64,000 nt of DNA from positions 23,555 to 87,554 of the forward strand of contig NZ_JAAIKO010000037.1 in assembly GCF_016107395.1 (NCBI RefSeq). Direction: 5' to 3'. This document shows, piece by piece, positions 52,529 through 60,979 of this stretch. The translations under genes and the position numbers were made by a program. This DNA comes from Streptomyces fildesensis (GTDB lineage Bacteria > Actinomycetota > Actinomycetes > Streptomycetales > Streptomycetaceae). The notes beneath the pieces are model-generated. The model searched no databases. It was not told the origin of the DNA and saw only the letters and a program-made list of their open reading frames with translations. Each line of letters begins with the position of its first letter. Position 1 is the first letter of the stretch.

Positions 52529-53401
52529 ATGAATACGCTGCGGGGCTTCGTGGACGGCCTTCCTGAGTGGGACCGCTGCGCGGTCATGGGCGTGGTGAAC
52601 GTCACGCCGGACTCCTTCTCCGACGGCGGCCAGTGGTTCGACCCGGAGCTGGCCGTCAAGCACGGCATGGACCTCGTGGCGTCCGGCGCGGACATCGTGG
52701 ACGTCGGCGGGGAGTCCACCCGGCCCGGAGCGGCGCGGGTCTCGGAGGCCGAGGAGCTGCGCCGGGTGATCCCGGTGGTGCGGGAGCTGGCCGCCGCCGG
52801 AGTGCTGGTCAGCGTGGACACGATGCGGGCGGCCGTCGCCGGGCAGGCGGTCGCGGCCGGTGCGCGGCTGGTCAACGACGTGAGCGGCGGCGGCGCCGAC
52901 CCCGCGATGATCCCGGTGGTCGCCGACGCGGGGGTGCCGTTCGTCGTCATGCACTGGCGCGGGCAGAGCATCGACATGAACAACCGGGCGGTCTACGGCG
53001 ACGTGGTCGACGAGGTCGTCGCCGAGCTGCGCGAGGGCTGCGAGCGGGCGGTCGCCGGCGGTATCGACCCGGGCCGGATCATCCTCGACCCGGGCCTGGG
53101 CTTCGCGAAGAACGCCGAGCACGACCTGGCGCTGATGGCGCACCTCGGCAAGCTGCGTGAACTGGGCCGCCCGCTGCTGGTGGCCGCGTCCCGTAAGCGG
53201 TTCCTGGGGCGGGTGCTGGCCGGATCGGCCGGGGATCCGCCGCCGGCCAGGGAACGCGACGCGGCGACCGCCGCGGTCTCGGCGATCGCCGCCCGCGAGG
53301 GCGCCTGGGCGGTGCGGGTGCACGAGGTGCACGCGAGCGCGGACGCGGTCCGGGTGTCGCGGGCCATCGAAGGCGCGGCCGGCACGGCGGGTGCCGCGTG
53401 A
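52529..53401 (+). CDS. folP: Dihydropteroate synthase
   Basis: 290 residues from ATG. The pterin site 'MGVVNVTPDSFSDGG' near the N terminus and 'DVGGESTRPGA' follow the family pattern, and 'DPGLGFAK' and 'SRKRFLG' near the end bind phosphate and sulfonamide-type ligands. The enzyme joins dihydropterin pyrophosphate to p-aminobenzoate and is the sulfonamide target. The stop overlaps the next start (GTGA, 53398-53401), so the NTF2-like protein is translationally coupled. Confidence 0.96.
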   Translation: MNTLRGFVDGLPEWDRCAVMGVVNVTPDSFSDGGQWFDPELAVKHGMDLVASGADIVDVGGESTRPGAARVSEAEELRRVIPVVRELAAAGVLVSVDTMRAAVAGQAVAAGARLVNDVSGGGADPAMIPVVADAGVPFVVMHWRGQSIDMNNRAVYGDVVDEVVAELREGCERAVAGGIDPGRIILDPGLGFAKNAEHDLALMAHLGKLRELGRPLLVAASRKRFLGRVLAGSAGDPPPARERDAATAAVSAIAAREGAWAVRVHEVHASADAVRVSRAIEGAAGTAGAA

Positions 53402-53868
53402 CGCCTCGTACGGCGGAGGCCGCGAAGGTCGAGGAGGCGAACCAGGCGTTCTACGACGCGGTCGAGACCTCGGACCTGGACGCGCTGGAGGAGATCGTGC
53501 TGACCGGGCCGCTGGCCGAGACGGTCTCCGTGGTGCACCCGGGATGGCCGGTGCTGCGCGGGCGCGGCGAGGTGATGCGCTCCTACGCGCTGATCATGGC
53601 GAGCACCGAGTACATCCAGTTCTTCCTGACCGATGTCGAGGTCGCGGTCGACGGCGACACGGCCCTGGTCACCTGTACCGAGAACATCCTGACCGGGGGA
53701 CCGGCCGAGGAGGACGGCTCGGCGGGCACTCTGGTCGGCGCCCTCGTGGTCGCCACCAATGTGTTCCGGCGCACACCGGAGGGCTGGCGGCTGTGGGTGC
53801 ACCACGGGTCCCCGGTGCTCGCCGACGGTGACGACGACGATGAGGACACCGCCGGCCCCGGCGCCTGA
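53398..53868 (+). CDS. NTF2/SnoaL-like protein in the folate cluster
   Basis: 156 residues from GTG overlapping the folP stop. The cone-shaped NTF2 fold pattern is readable: N-terminal helix 'EAAKVEEANQAFYDAVETSDLDALEEIV', then 'VVHPGWPVLRGRGEVMRSYALIM', ending with 'NVFRRTPEGWRLWVHHGSPV'. Members include ketosteroid isomerases and many unknowns. An acidic tail follows. Coupling with folP and location before folB-folK suggest a link to pterin or folate metabolism, but no catalytic role is established. Confidence 0.88.
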   Translation: MTPRTAEAAKVEEANQAFYDAVETSDLDALEEIVLTGPLAETVSVVHPGWPVLRGRGEVMRSYALIMASTEYIQFFLTDVEVAVDGDTALVTCTENILTGGPAEEDGSAGTLVGALVVATNVFRRTPEGWRLWVHHGSPVLADGDDDDEDTAGPGA

Positions 53869-54149
53869 ACCTCACCGTCCGACCACCCCGCGTTCACCCA
53901 CCCGGCCCGGGATCCGGCCGTGTTGGCGACCTTGTCACCCGTTCGCGCCAAGAATCCGCCGGCGGACGGGTAGCCGACCGGCTGGTGGGTAAAGGGCTGG
54001 AGTCCGCCCGCTCTGACCTGCGCCGGACCGGCCCCGGACAACCCGTCGGCACGTGCTGTCGGTAGTCGCGGGTAGATTCGATTCCGGGCGGGCCCGTACA
54101 CATGGCGGGACCCTGTCCGTCCGTCCGAACCATCAGCAGGAGTGATCTC

Positions 54150-54509
54150 GTGGATCGTGTCACGCTGCGCGGCCTCAAGGCCCGCGGTAACCACGGCGTG
54201 TTTCCCAGGGAGCGCGAGGAGGGCCAGACCTTCGTCGTGGACCTGGTGCTCGGCCTGGACACGGCTCCTGCCGCGGCCGGGGACGACCTGACCAAGACCG
54301 TCCACTACGGCGTGGTGGCCGAAGAGGTCGTGGATGTCGTCAAGGGCGAGCCGGTCGACCTGATCGAGACCCTCGCCCAGCGCATCGCCGACCAGTGCCT
54401 CAAGCACGAGGCGGTCCAGGAGGTCGAGGTCACCGTGCACAAGCCGGACGCCCCGATCACCGTTCCGTTCGACGACGTGACCATCACCATCACCCGGAGG
54501 CGCCCGTGA
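54150..54509 (+). CDS. folB: Dihydroneopterin aldolase
   Basis: 119 residues from GTG at 54150, with CAGCAGGAG upstream. It begins 'DRVTLRGLKARGNHGVFPREREEGQTFVVDL' and contains 'ETLAQRIADQCL' and 'KPDAPI', the usual FolB elements. It splits dihydroneopterin to hydroxymethyl-dihydropterin. A TAGATT at 54073-54078 resembles a HrdB -10 box, but no clear -35 is present. The stop overlaps the folK start (GTGA). Confidence 0.95.
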   Translation: MDRVTLRGLKARGNHGVFPREREEGQTFVVDLVLGLDTAPAAAGDDLTKTVHYGVVAEEVVDVVKGEPVDLIETLAQRIADQCLKHEAVQEVEVTVHKPDAPITVPFDDVTITITRRRP

Positions 54510-55096
54510 GTTCCGACCCCACCGTGCAGCCTGTCCACCCGTCCGTGGTGGCGCAGGTCGACGCCGCCGACACGACGCTGCACAACCCCCAGCGGGCCGT
54601 GATCGCGCTGGGCAGCAACCTGGGCAACCGGCTGGAGACCCTGCAGGGCGCCATCGACGCCCTGGAGGACACCCCGGGTGTGCGCGTCAAGGCGATCTCG
54701 CCGGTCTACGAGACCGAGCCGTGGGGCGTCGAGCCCGGCAGCCAGGCCAACTACTTCAACGCGGTGGTGCTGGTGAAGACCACCCTGCCGCCGTCCTCCC
54801 TGCTGGAACGCGGCCAGGCGATCGAGGAGGCGTTCCTGCGGGTGCGCAGCGAGCGCTGGGGCCCGCGCACCATCGACGTCGACATCGTTGCCTATCAGGG
54901 CATCGTCTCGGAGGATCCCGACCTGACGCTGCCGCACCCGCGAGCGCACCAGCGGGCCTTCGTTCTCGCGCCCTGGCACGATGTGGACCCGTCGGCGGAG
55001 CTCCCCGGCCACGGCGAGGTGGCAGAGTTGCTCGCAGCGGTCGGCAACGCAGGCGTGGAGGCCCGCGGTGACGTGGAACTCAGGCTGCCCGAATAA
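54506..55096 (+). CDS. folK: Hydroxymethyl-dihydropterin pyrophosphokinase
   Basis: 196 residues from GTG. 'ALGSNLGNRLETLQGAIDAL', 'SPVYETEPWG' and 'RWGPRTIDVDI' are the FolK signatures for pterin, ATP and magnesium binding. It makes the pyrophosphate substrate of FolP. The N terminus has about 30 extra residues. The stop sits in a 7-bp tandem repeat (TAAGCGT at 55094-55100, TAAGCGG at 55101-55107) that supplies a second TAA in frame +1. Confidence 0.96.
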   Translation: MSSDPTVQPVHPSVVAQVDAADTTLHNPQRAVIALGSNLGNRLETLQGAIDALEDTPGVRVKAISPVYETEPWGVEPGSQANYFNAVVLVKTTLPPSSLLERGQAIEEAFLRVRSERWGPRTIDVDIVAYQGIVSEDPDLTLPHPRAHQRAFVLAPWHDVDPSAELPGHGEVAELLAAVGNAGVEARGDVELRLPE

Positions 55097-55184
55097 GCGT
55101 TAAGCGGTCGGGCACGGCGGGTGCCACCGGCACCGACCGCACCACCAGCAGGACCAGCAGGACCAGCAGGACCACAACCAGCAG

Positions 55185-55691
55185 ATGAACCATGTGAGGG
55201 GCGAACACTCGGTGAAGGCGCTGCGCATCAGAACGCTGCTGGGGCTGTTCGCGGTGGCGGGGGTGCTGTCCTGGGCCGGCGCCAAGCTGTGGGACTCGCT
55301 CGGCACCCTGCCGAGCGTCCCGCTGGCCGCGCCCATCGTGCTCGCGCTGATCGCGGTGGTGCTCACCGCGACCGCCCTGTCGCTGCGGACCCGGCTGCGC
55401 GCCCAGCGCGACCGCGTCCCCGGCGCCAAGGGCGTCGACCCGCTGCTGGCGGCGCGCGCGGTGGTCTTCGGCCAGGCGAGTGCGCTGGTCGCCTCGCTGG
55501 TCGCCGGGATGTACGGCGGCGCCGGCGCCTTCCTGCTGATGTACCAGTTCGACGTCCCGCCGCGCCGGGACCAGGCGGTCTACGCGGGCTTCGCGGTGCT
55601 GGCGGGCCTCGCGGTGGTCGCCGCCGCGATCTTCCTGGAGCGGGTCTGCAAGCTCCCCGAGGACCCCGAGGACACCGTGCCCGGCATCTGA
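55185..55691 (+). CDS. DUF3180-family membrane protein
   Basis: 168 residues from ATG at 55185. GTG at 55212, with GAGGGG upstream, would give a 159-residue product and is a good alternative. There are four hydrophobic segments in two pairs (about 20-38 and 50-70, then 98-122 and 133-152), with a basic cytoplasmic loop between. DUF3180 genes follow folK in most actinobacteria, and the function is unknown. A 9-bp tandem repeat (ccagcagga type, 55145-55170) lies just upstream of the start. Confidence 0.88.
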   Translation: MNHVRGEHSVKALRIRTLLGLFAVAGVLSWAGAKLWDSLGTLPSVPLAAPIVLALIAVVLTATALSLRTRLRAQRDRVPGAKGVDPLLAARAVVFGQASALVASLVAGMYGGAGAFLLMYQFDVPPRRDQAVYAGFAVLAGLAVVAAAIFLERVCKLPEDPEDTVPGI

Positions 55692-55901
55692 GACGCGAGC
55701 TCAAATGTTGACCGTCTTGAGGATGGCGTGATTCAGTCTTCGATGTGAGTGGTATCGGACGGCGACTTCACCGGCGAGTGCACCTGGACCTCGTCCGGTA
55801 CGCGGGCTGCGTGTGTCCGGGTTCACGCTGAACCCCGCCTCCCCGCTCACCTCCGCGTCGTAGCCTGCCGCCGCCGTCCGTTCCCCGGTCGGTGCGGCGC
55901 C

Positions 55902-56534
55902 GTGCCGGCGCCTCCCTCCAGGGTGGTCCCGTTGTCCGCACCAGCGTTTGTTTCCGCATCCCCTTCCGCGGCCGTCGTCGCGTCTCCCGTCACGGCCGTG
56001 CTGACCGAACCGGCCTCCGCTCCCGCTGCCGCGCGGCCCGCCGCCGCGCCGACCGCGGCCGAGCTGCTCGACTTCGTCCGCTCCATCGCCTCCGACCCGG
56101 AGAAGGTCGCCCAGCTCGCGCTGGACCCGCTGGACCGCACCTGGATCCGGCTGGAGGGGCCCGGCGGCGCCGAAGCGTGGCTGCTGGGCTGGCCGCCCGG
56201 CACCGAGACCGGCTGGCACGACCACGGTGGCTCGTACGGCGCCTTCGTGACCGCGGGCGGCGAGCTGACCGAGGAGTCGCTGGCGGTGCCGCTGCCGTCC
56301 GAGGGCTGGCGCTCGCTCGAACTGGCGGAGGGCCTGGACCGGACCCGCGCCCTGCCGGCCGGCACGGGCCGCGCCTTCGGCCGCAACCATGTGCACCAGG
56401 TCGTCAACCGCTCCGCCGAGCGGCACGCCATCTCGGTGCACGCCTACTACCCGCCCCTGCCGCTGATCCGCCGCTACCTCCGCGACGACCGCACCCTGCG
56501 GCTCGACGTCGTGGAACACCCGGAGACCTGGTGA
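55902..56534 (+). CDS. Cysteine dioxygenase family protein
   Basis: About 210 residues from GTG at 55902, but the start is uncertain: GTG at 55923 and TTG at 55932 are in frame and the first 50 residues are low-complexity Ala/Ser/Pro. The cupin iron ligands are visible as His106 and His108 in 'GWHDHGGSYGAF' and His165 in 'NHVHQVVN'. The enzyme oxidises cysteine to cysteine sulfinate. It overlaps the rhodanese gene (GTGA), forming a sulfur catabolism pair. Confidence 0.87.
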   Translation: MPAPPSRVVPLSAPAFVSASPSAAVVASPVTAVLTEPASAPAAARPAAAPTAAELLDFVRSIASDPEKVAQLALDPLDRTWIRLEGPGGAEAWLLGWPPGTETGWHDHGGSYGAFVTAGGELTEESLAVPLPSEGWRSLELAEGLDRTRALPAGTGRAFGRNHVHQVVNRSAERHAISVHAYYPPLPLIRRYLRDDRTLRLDVVEHPETW

Positions 56535-57004
56535 CCGAGCCCGCTGCCCGTACCGCCCGCAGCATCGACGACCATCTGGAGCGCGTCAGGACCCGGCTGG
56601 AGCGCCTCGACGCACCGGCCGCCGCCGAGGCCGCCGCGAACGGCGCGGTCCTCGTCGACATCCGCTACGCGGCGCTGCGCGACCGGGACGGGCTCATCCC
56701 CGGCGCGCTCGTCGTGGAGCGCAACGAACTGGAATGGCGGCTCGACCCGCTCGGTGACCACAAGCTGCCGGAAGCGACCGGGCACGATCTGACGGTCGTG
56801 GTGATCTGCAACGAGGGCTACGCCTCCAGCCTCGCCGCGGCCTCGCTGCAGGACCTCGGTCTGCACCGGGCCACCGACCTGGACGGCGGATTCCAGGCAT
56901 GGCGCGCGGCCGGACTGCCGGTGATCCCGCCGGAAGGGTCCTGGAGCCCGTCCGGCGGGACCATGAACGCTTCTAGCCGGCCCGCTCGATCGACTCGATC
57001 GTGA
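56531..57004 (+). CDS. Rhodanese-like domain protein
   Basis: 157 residues from GTG overlapping the dioxygenase stop. The rhodanese fold is seen in 'AVLVDIRYAALRDRDGLIPGALVV', the active-site Cys93 in 'VICNEGYASSLAA' and 'DLDGGFQAWRAAGLPV'. The active-site loop is C-N-E-G-Y-A-S rather than C-R-x-G-x-R, so the acceptor may differ. It may handle sulfane sulfur from cysteine. The last 32 bp overlap the convergent osmoprotectant ATPase gene. Confidence 0.88.
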   Translation: MTEPAARTARSIDDHLERVRTRLERLDAPAAAEAAANGAVLVDIRYAALRDRDGLIPGALVVERNELEWRLDPLGDHKLPEATGHDLTVVVICNEGYASSLAAASLQDLGLHRATDLDGGFQAWRAAGLPVIPPEGSWSPSGGTMNASSRPARSTRS

Positions 57005-58133
57005 CGTCGGCGCGGTCCGCGCCGTTCGCGTCCGCGTCGATCGAGCGGCGCAGCGCCTCGTGCAGCCGTGCCGGGGTCAGTACGCCGAGGAAGTGATCGC
57101 CGTCGACGACGGCGATCCACCCGGCGTCGTACTGCAGCATGGCGCTGAACGCCTGCTTGAGCGTCGCGCCGATCGGCACCCACGCCTCCATGCGGCGGGC
57201 GTGGTCACGGACCGTGGAGCCCTTGCCGAGCAGCGACTCGACGGTGATCCAGCCGTGCAGCGCGCCGCCCTCGCCCAGGACGACCGCCCAGCGGGAGCCC
57301 TCCTTGCGCATCCGCGCGGCGGCCGTCTCCACCGGGTCGTCGAGCCGTACGGTCGGCGGCTGCTCCAGGTCGGCGGGCTGGATCTCCGTCACCGACAGCC
57401 GCTTGAGCCCCCGGTCGGCGCCGACGAAGTCGGCGACGTACGGGGTGGCGGGCGCGCCCAGCACGGTGGCGGGCGTGTCGTACTGCTCGATACGGCCCTC
57501 GCCGTAGACCGCGATGCGGTCGCCGAGCCGGACCGCCTCCTCGATGTCGTGCGTCACGAAGAGCACGGTCTTGCGGACGGTGGCCTGCAGTTTCAGGAAC
57601 TCCGACTGGAGCCGCTCGCGCACCACGGGGTCGACGGCGCCGAACGGCTCGTCCATCAGCAGCACCGGCGGGTCGGCGGCCAGTGCGCGCGCCACCCCGA
57701 CGCGCTGCCGCTGACCGCCGGAGAGCTGGTCGGGGTAGCGGTCGCCGTAGACGGACGGGTCCAGACCGACGAGGTCGAGGAGTTCGGCGGCGCGGTCCCT
57801 GGCCCGGCCGCGCTTCCAGCCGAGCAGCGCGGGCACGGTCGCGGTGTTCTCCAGCACGCTCTTGTGCGGGAACAGGCCGACCTGCTGGATGACGTAGCCG
57901 ATCCGGCGGCGCAGCTTCACGGGGTCGATGGAGGCTATGTCCTCGCCGTCCACCAGGATCCGGCCCGAGGTCGGTTCGATGAGCCGGTTGACCATCTTCA
58001 TGGTCGTCGTCTTGCCGCAGCCGGACGGCCCCACCAGCGTGACCAGTTCCCCTTCCGCGACCTCGAACGACAGGTCGTCGACGGCGGTCGTGCCGTCCGG
58101 GTACCGCTTGGTGACGTTCTCGAATCGGATCAT
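56973..58133 (-). CDS. Osmoprotectant ABC transporter ATPase with CBS domains
   Basis: 386 residues from ATG at 58133. Walker A GPSGCGKTT (35-43), LSGGQ, 'LLMDEPFGAVDP' and the H-loop are intact. Two CBS domains (about 256-375) follow, which in OpuA-type systems sense ionic strength or cyclic di-AMP. The ATPase should energise the permeases encoded divergently at 58331-59730 with the binding protein at 59768. Glycine betaine, choline or carnitine are the likely substrates. It is ProV/OpuCA-like. Confidence 0.93.
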   Translation of the reverse strand: MIRFENVTKRYPDGTTAVDDLSFEVAEGELVTLVGPSGCGKTTTMKMVNRLIEPTSGRILVDGEDIASIDPVKLRRRIGYVIQQVGLFPHKSVLENTATVPALLGWKRGRARDRAAELLDLVGLDPSVYGDRYPDQLSGGQRQRVGVARALAADPPVLLMDEPFGAVDPVVRERLQSEFLKLQATVRKTVLFVTHDIEEAVRLGDRIAVYGEGRIEQYDTPATVLGAPATPYVADFVGADRGLKRLSVTEIQPADLEQPPTVRLDDPVETAAARMRKEGSRWAVVLGEGGALHGWITVESLLGKGSTVRDHARRMEAWVPIGATLKQAFSAMLQYDAGWIAVVDGDHFLGVLTPARLHEALRRSIDADANGADRADVTIESIERAG

Positions 58134-58255
58134 CGGTGCCTGGAATCCTCACTGCCGGGTTCTCACGACCGTACTCTTCCCGAGTTCCGGCCCGGAATTG
58201 TGGCGGGAGTATTGCAGCTGCATGGCGGGCCGGCCTGATTGTCGTACCTGCCGGA

Positions 58256-58261
58256 TAGGGT
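58256..58261 (+). promoter_or_regulatory. Candidate -10 box for the osmoprotectant permease operon
   Basis: TAGGGT matches the HrdB -10 consensus TAGRNT and lies 69 bp before the permease start. No good -35 is seen at 16-18 bp. The 197-bp gap to the divergent ATPase gene must hold promoters for both directions. Confidence 0.35.
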
Positions 58262-58330
58262 CGGGCCACGTGACGACCGCAGTGCTGATGTCGGACGAAT
58301 GTACGGCCCGGAGCGGGGGAGGTGAGGGGC

Positions 58331-59008
58331 ATGGCGAAGCGGAACTGTCTGGTATCCAACGACTGGATCTGCGGTGAATACCTGCGTACGCGCAGTCATG
58401 AGCTGACCGATGCCACCGTCCAGCACCTGTGGATCACCGCGGTGTCGGTGGCCATCGGGCTGCTCATCGCGTTCCCGGTGGCCTTGGTCGCGCGGCGCTG
58501 GCGGCCCCTCGCGGGCCCCGTGCTCGGGCTGGCCACCGTTCTGTACACCGTGCCCTCGCTGGCCATGTTCTCGCTGCTGCTGCCGGTCTTCGGGATCTCC
58601 CCGGCGGTCGTCATCACCGGCCTGGTGCTCTACTCCCTGACGATTCTGGTGCGCAACATCATGGCCGGCCTGGAATCCGTTCCGGAGGACGTCAGAGAGG
58701 CCGCCCGCGGGATGGGGTACGGGCCGCTGCGGCTGCTGTTCGCCGTGGAACTGCCGCTGTCGCTGCCCGCGCTGATGGCCGGCCTGCGGATCGCCACGGT
58801 CTCGACGGTGGCGCTGACCACGGTCGGCGCGATCATCAACTACGGCGGCCTCGGCAACCTCATCTACACCGGGATCGACACCATCTTCAAGGCGCAGGTG
58901 CTCACCGCCTCGGTGATCTGCGTGGCCATCGCCATCGCGGCCGACGTCCTGCTGCTGGGTGTGCAGTGGCTGCTCACCCCGTGGGCGCGGAGCAGGAAGG
59001 CGGCCTGA
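58331..59008 (+). CDS. Osmoprotectant ABC transporter permease 1
   Basis: 225 residues from ATG at 58331, with GGGGGAGGTGAGGGGC just before it (GTG at 58322 is possible). Five or six membrane helices surround the BPD-type EAA loop 'EDVREAARGMGYGPLRLLFAVELPLSLPALMAG', which contacts the ATPase. The arrangement matches OpuCB/OpuAB-type permeases. The stop overlaps the next start (TGATG, 59006-59010), so the two permeases are translationally coupled. Confidence 0.93.
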   Translation: MAKRNCLVSNDWICGEYLRTRSHELTDATVQHLWITAVSVAIGLLIAFPVALVARRWRPLAGPVLGLATVLYTVPSLAMFSLLLPVFGISPAVVITGLVLYSLTILVRNIMAGLESVPEDVREAARGMGYGPLRLLFAVELPLSLPALMAGLRIATVSTVALTTVGAIINYGGLGNLIYTGIDTIFKAQVLTASVICVAIAIAADVLLLGVQWLLTPWARSRKAA

Positions 59009-59730
59009 TGAACGCGGTATCCGGCGCGTGGGACTGGCTGAACGACAGCGCCAACTGGAACGGTACGGACGGTGTGTGGCACCGGCTGGGCGAGCATGTC
59101 TACTTCACCGTCGTCTGCCTGGCGCTGGCCTGTCTGATCGCCCTGCCGATCGCCATCGTCCTCGGCCACCTCGGCAAGGGCGGGGCGCTCGCGGTGAACA
59201 TCTCCAACGTGGGCCGCGCGGTGCCCACGTTCGCGATCCTCGTCCTGCTGATGTTCGCGATGGGCTCGGGCACCGACTGGCCGACCATCATCGCGCTGGT
59301 GCTGTTCGCCGTGCCGCCGCTGATGACCAACGCCTACGTCGGTATGCGCGAGGCTGACCGCGATGTCGTCGAGGCCGCCCGCGGCATGGGGATGACGGGC
59401 AGTCAGCTGATGTTCCGCATCGAGCTGCCGCTGGCCTTTCCGCTGATCTGGACGGGTGTGCGGTCCGCCGCCGTCCAGGTGGTGGCCACCGCGACCATCG
59501 CCGCCATGGCGGGCGGCGGCGGCCTCGGCCGGATCATCACGGCCGGCTTCAACCGGCAGATCACCGCGCAGGTGGTGGCGGGAGCGGTCCTGGTGGCAGG
59601 ACTGGCCCTGCTGATCGAGGGAATCTTCATGGCGCTGCAGTGGTTGCTCGACCCGATGCGGCGCCGTCGCCGCCCCCGGTCCGGCAGCGCCGTCCCCGCC
59701 TCGAGCCCCGCGACCCCCGCGACACCCTGA
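59008..59730 (+). CDS. Osmoprotectant ABC transporter permease 2
   Basis: 240 residues from ATG. It is paralogous to the preceding permease, with the EAA loop 'RDVVEAARGMGMTGSQLMFRIELPLAFPLIWTGV'. The C terminus ends in a basic and Pro/Ala-rich tail. OpuC-type transporters use two such permeases as a heterodimer. It is followed 37 bp later by the binding protein gene. Confidence 0.93.
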   Translation: MNAVSGAWDWLNDSANWNGTDGVWHRLGEHVYFTVVCLALACLIALPIAIVLGHLGKGGALAVNISNVGRAVPTFAILVLLMFAMGSGTDWPTIIALVLFAVPPLMTNAYVGMREADRDVVEAARGMGMTGSQLMFRIELPLAFPLIWTGVRSAAVQVVATATIAAMAGGGGLGRIITAGFNRQITAQVVAGAVLVAGLALLIEGIFMALQWLLDPMRRRRRPRSGSAVPASSPATPATP

Positions 59731-59767
59731 CCGTCATGCCTTTCCTTGCACTGTGGATGGAGAACCG

Positions 59768-60736
59768 ATGAACCCGACGCTGCGCGTCACGATGGTGGCC
59801 GCTGCCGCCGCACTGCTCCTCACCGGCGTCACCGGCTGCGGCGGCGACAGCCTGGAGAAGTCCGGCTCCGACGCCGCCTCCCCGTCGTCCGGGGAGAAGA
59901 AGGGCGCGCTGGTGATCGGCTCCGCCGGATTCACCGAGAGCACGGTGCTCGCCGAGCTCTACGCGCAGGTCCTCAAGAACGCCGGTTACCCGACCTCGGT
60001 ACAGACGCTGAAGAACCGCGAGCTTTATGAACCGGCCCTGGAAAAGGGGCAGATCGACATCGTTCCCGAGTACGCGGCGACACTCGCCGAATACTTCAAC
60101 ACCAAGGCGAACGGCCCCAAGGCCGCCCCGGTGGCCTCCGCCGATGTGGTGGCCACGGTGAAGGCGCTCACCACCTTCGCCGAGCCCAAGGGCCTGAAGG
60201 TCCTCGACGCCGGTCCCGCCATCGACCAGAACGCCTTCGCCGTCAACAAGGACTTCGCCGCCGAGCACAAGCTGAAGACCCTCAGCGACCTCGGTGCCGC
60301 CAAGGTCCCGGTCAAGCTGGCCGCCGGCGACGAATGCCCGGACCGGCCCTTCTGCTCGCCGGGCCTGAAGAGCAAGTACGGCATCAACATCACCGGTATC
60401 GACCCCAAGGGCGTCGGCACCGTGCAGTCCAAGCAGGCCGTCAAGGACGGCACCGACCAGCTGGTGCTGACCACGACCACGGACGCCACGCTCGACCAGT
60501 TCAACCTGGTGCTCCTGGAGGACGACAAGAAGCTGCAGAACGCGGACAACCTGCTTCCCGTGGTGAATGCCAAGGACGCCGGCTCCGCCGATATCGCTAC
60601 CGTCCTCGGAAAGCTCACCAAGGCACTCACCACCGCCGATCTCACCGACCTCAACCAGAAGGTCGACGCGGAGCGCCAGAAGCCGGCTGATGTCGCGGCC
60701 GCGTATCTGAAGTCGAAGGGTCTGGTCACCGGCTGA
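59768..60736 (+). CDS. Osmoprotectant-binding lipoprotein (OpuCC/OsmF-like)
   Basis: 322 residues from ATG, with GGATGGAGAACCG upstream. The signal peptide ends in the lipobox 'VTGC' near residue 24, so the mature protein is lipid-anchored outside the membrane. The binding fold begins 'LVIGSAGFTESTVLAELYAQVLKNAGYP' and contains 'IDIVPEYAATLAEYF', typical of glycine betaine/choline-binding proteins. It delivers substrate to the permease pair. A strong terminator follows. Confidence 0.94.
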   Translation: MNPTLRVTMVAAAAALLLTGVTGCGGDSLEKSGSDAASPSSGEKKGALVIGSAGFTESTVLAELYAQVLKNAGYPTSVQTLKNRELYEPALEKGQIDIVPEYAATLAEYFNTKANGPKAAPVASADVVATVKALTTFAEPKGLKVLDAGPAIDQNAFAVNKDFAAEHKLKTLSDLGAAKVPVKLAAGDECPDRPFCSPGLKSKYGINITGIDPKGVGTVQSKQAVKDGTDQLVLTTTTDATLDQFNLVLLEDDKKLQNADNLLPVVNAKDAGSADIATVLGKLTKALTTADLTDLNQKVDAERQKPADVAAAYLKSKGLVTG

Positions 60737-60776
60737 CGCCTCCGGCCAAAGGGCTGACGGCTCCTGCCGAAGGCCC

Positions 60777-60817
60777 GGCGCCGCCGGCCGGCCCGGTGTC
60801 GGCCGGCCCGCGGCGCC
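60777..60817 (+). terminator. Terminator after the osmoprotectant operon
   Basis: Arms at 60777-60793 and 60801-60817 pair over 17 bp with one mismatch and a 7-nt loop, 41 bp after the stop. No U-tract is present. Confidence 0.88.
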
Positions 60818-60979
60818 AAGATCCATAACCGGGTTCTGGCGGGGTACGGAGGGCATTGCGGAAACACATGGTGTCTATCCGGATGCCCTCCGTATTCATC
60901 GCGCCATCCATTGCCGGGGAGACGGCGATAAATCGGACCCCAGGCCCCACGCGTCCCCGTCGCACGCTAGTTTCGAGCC

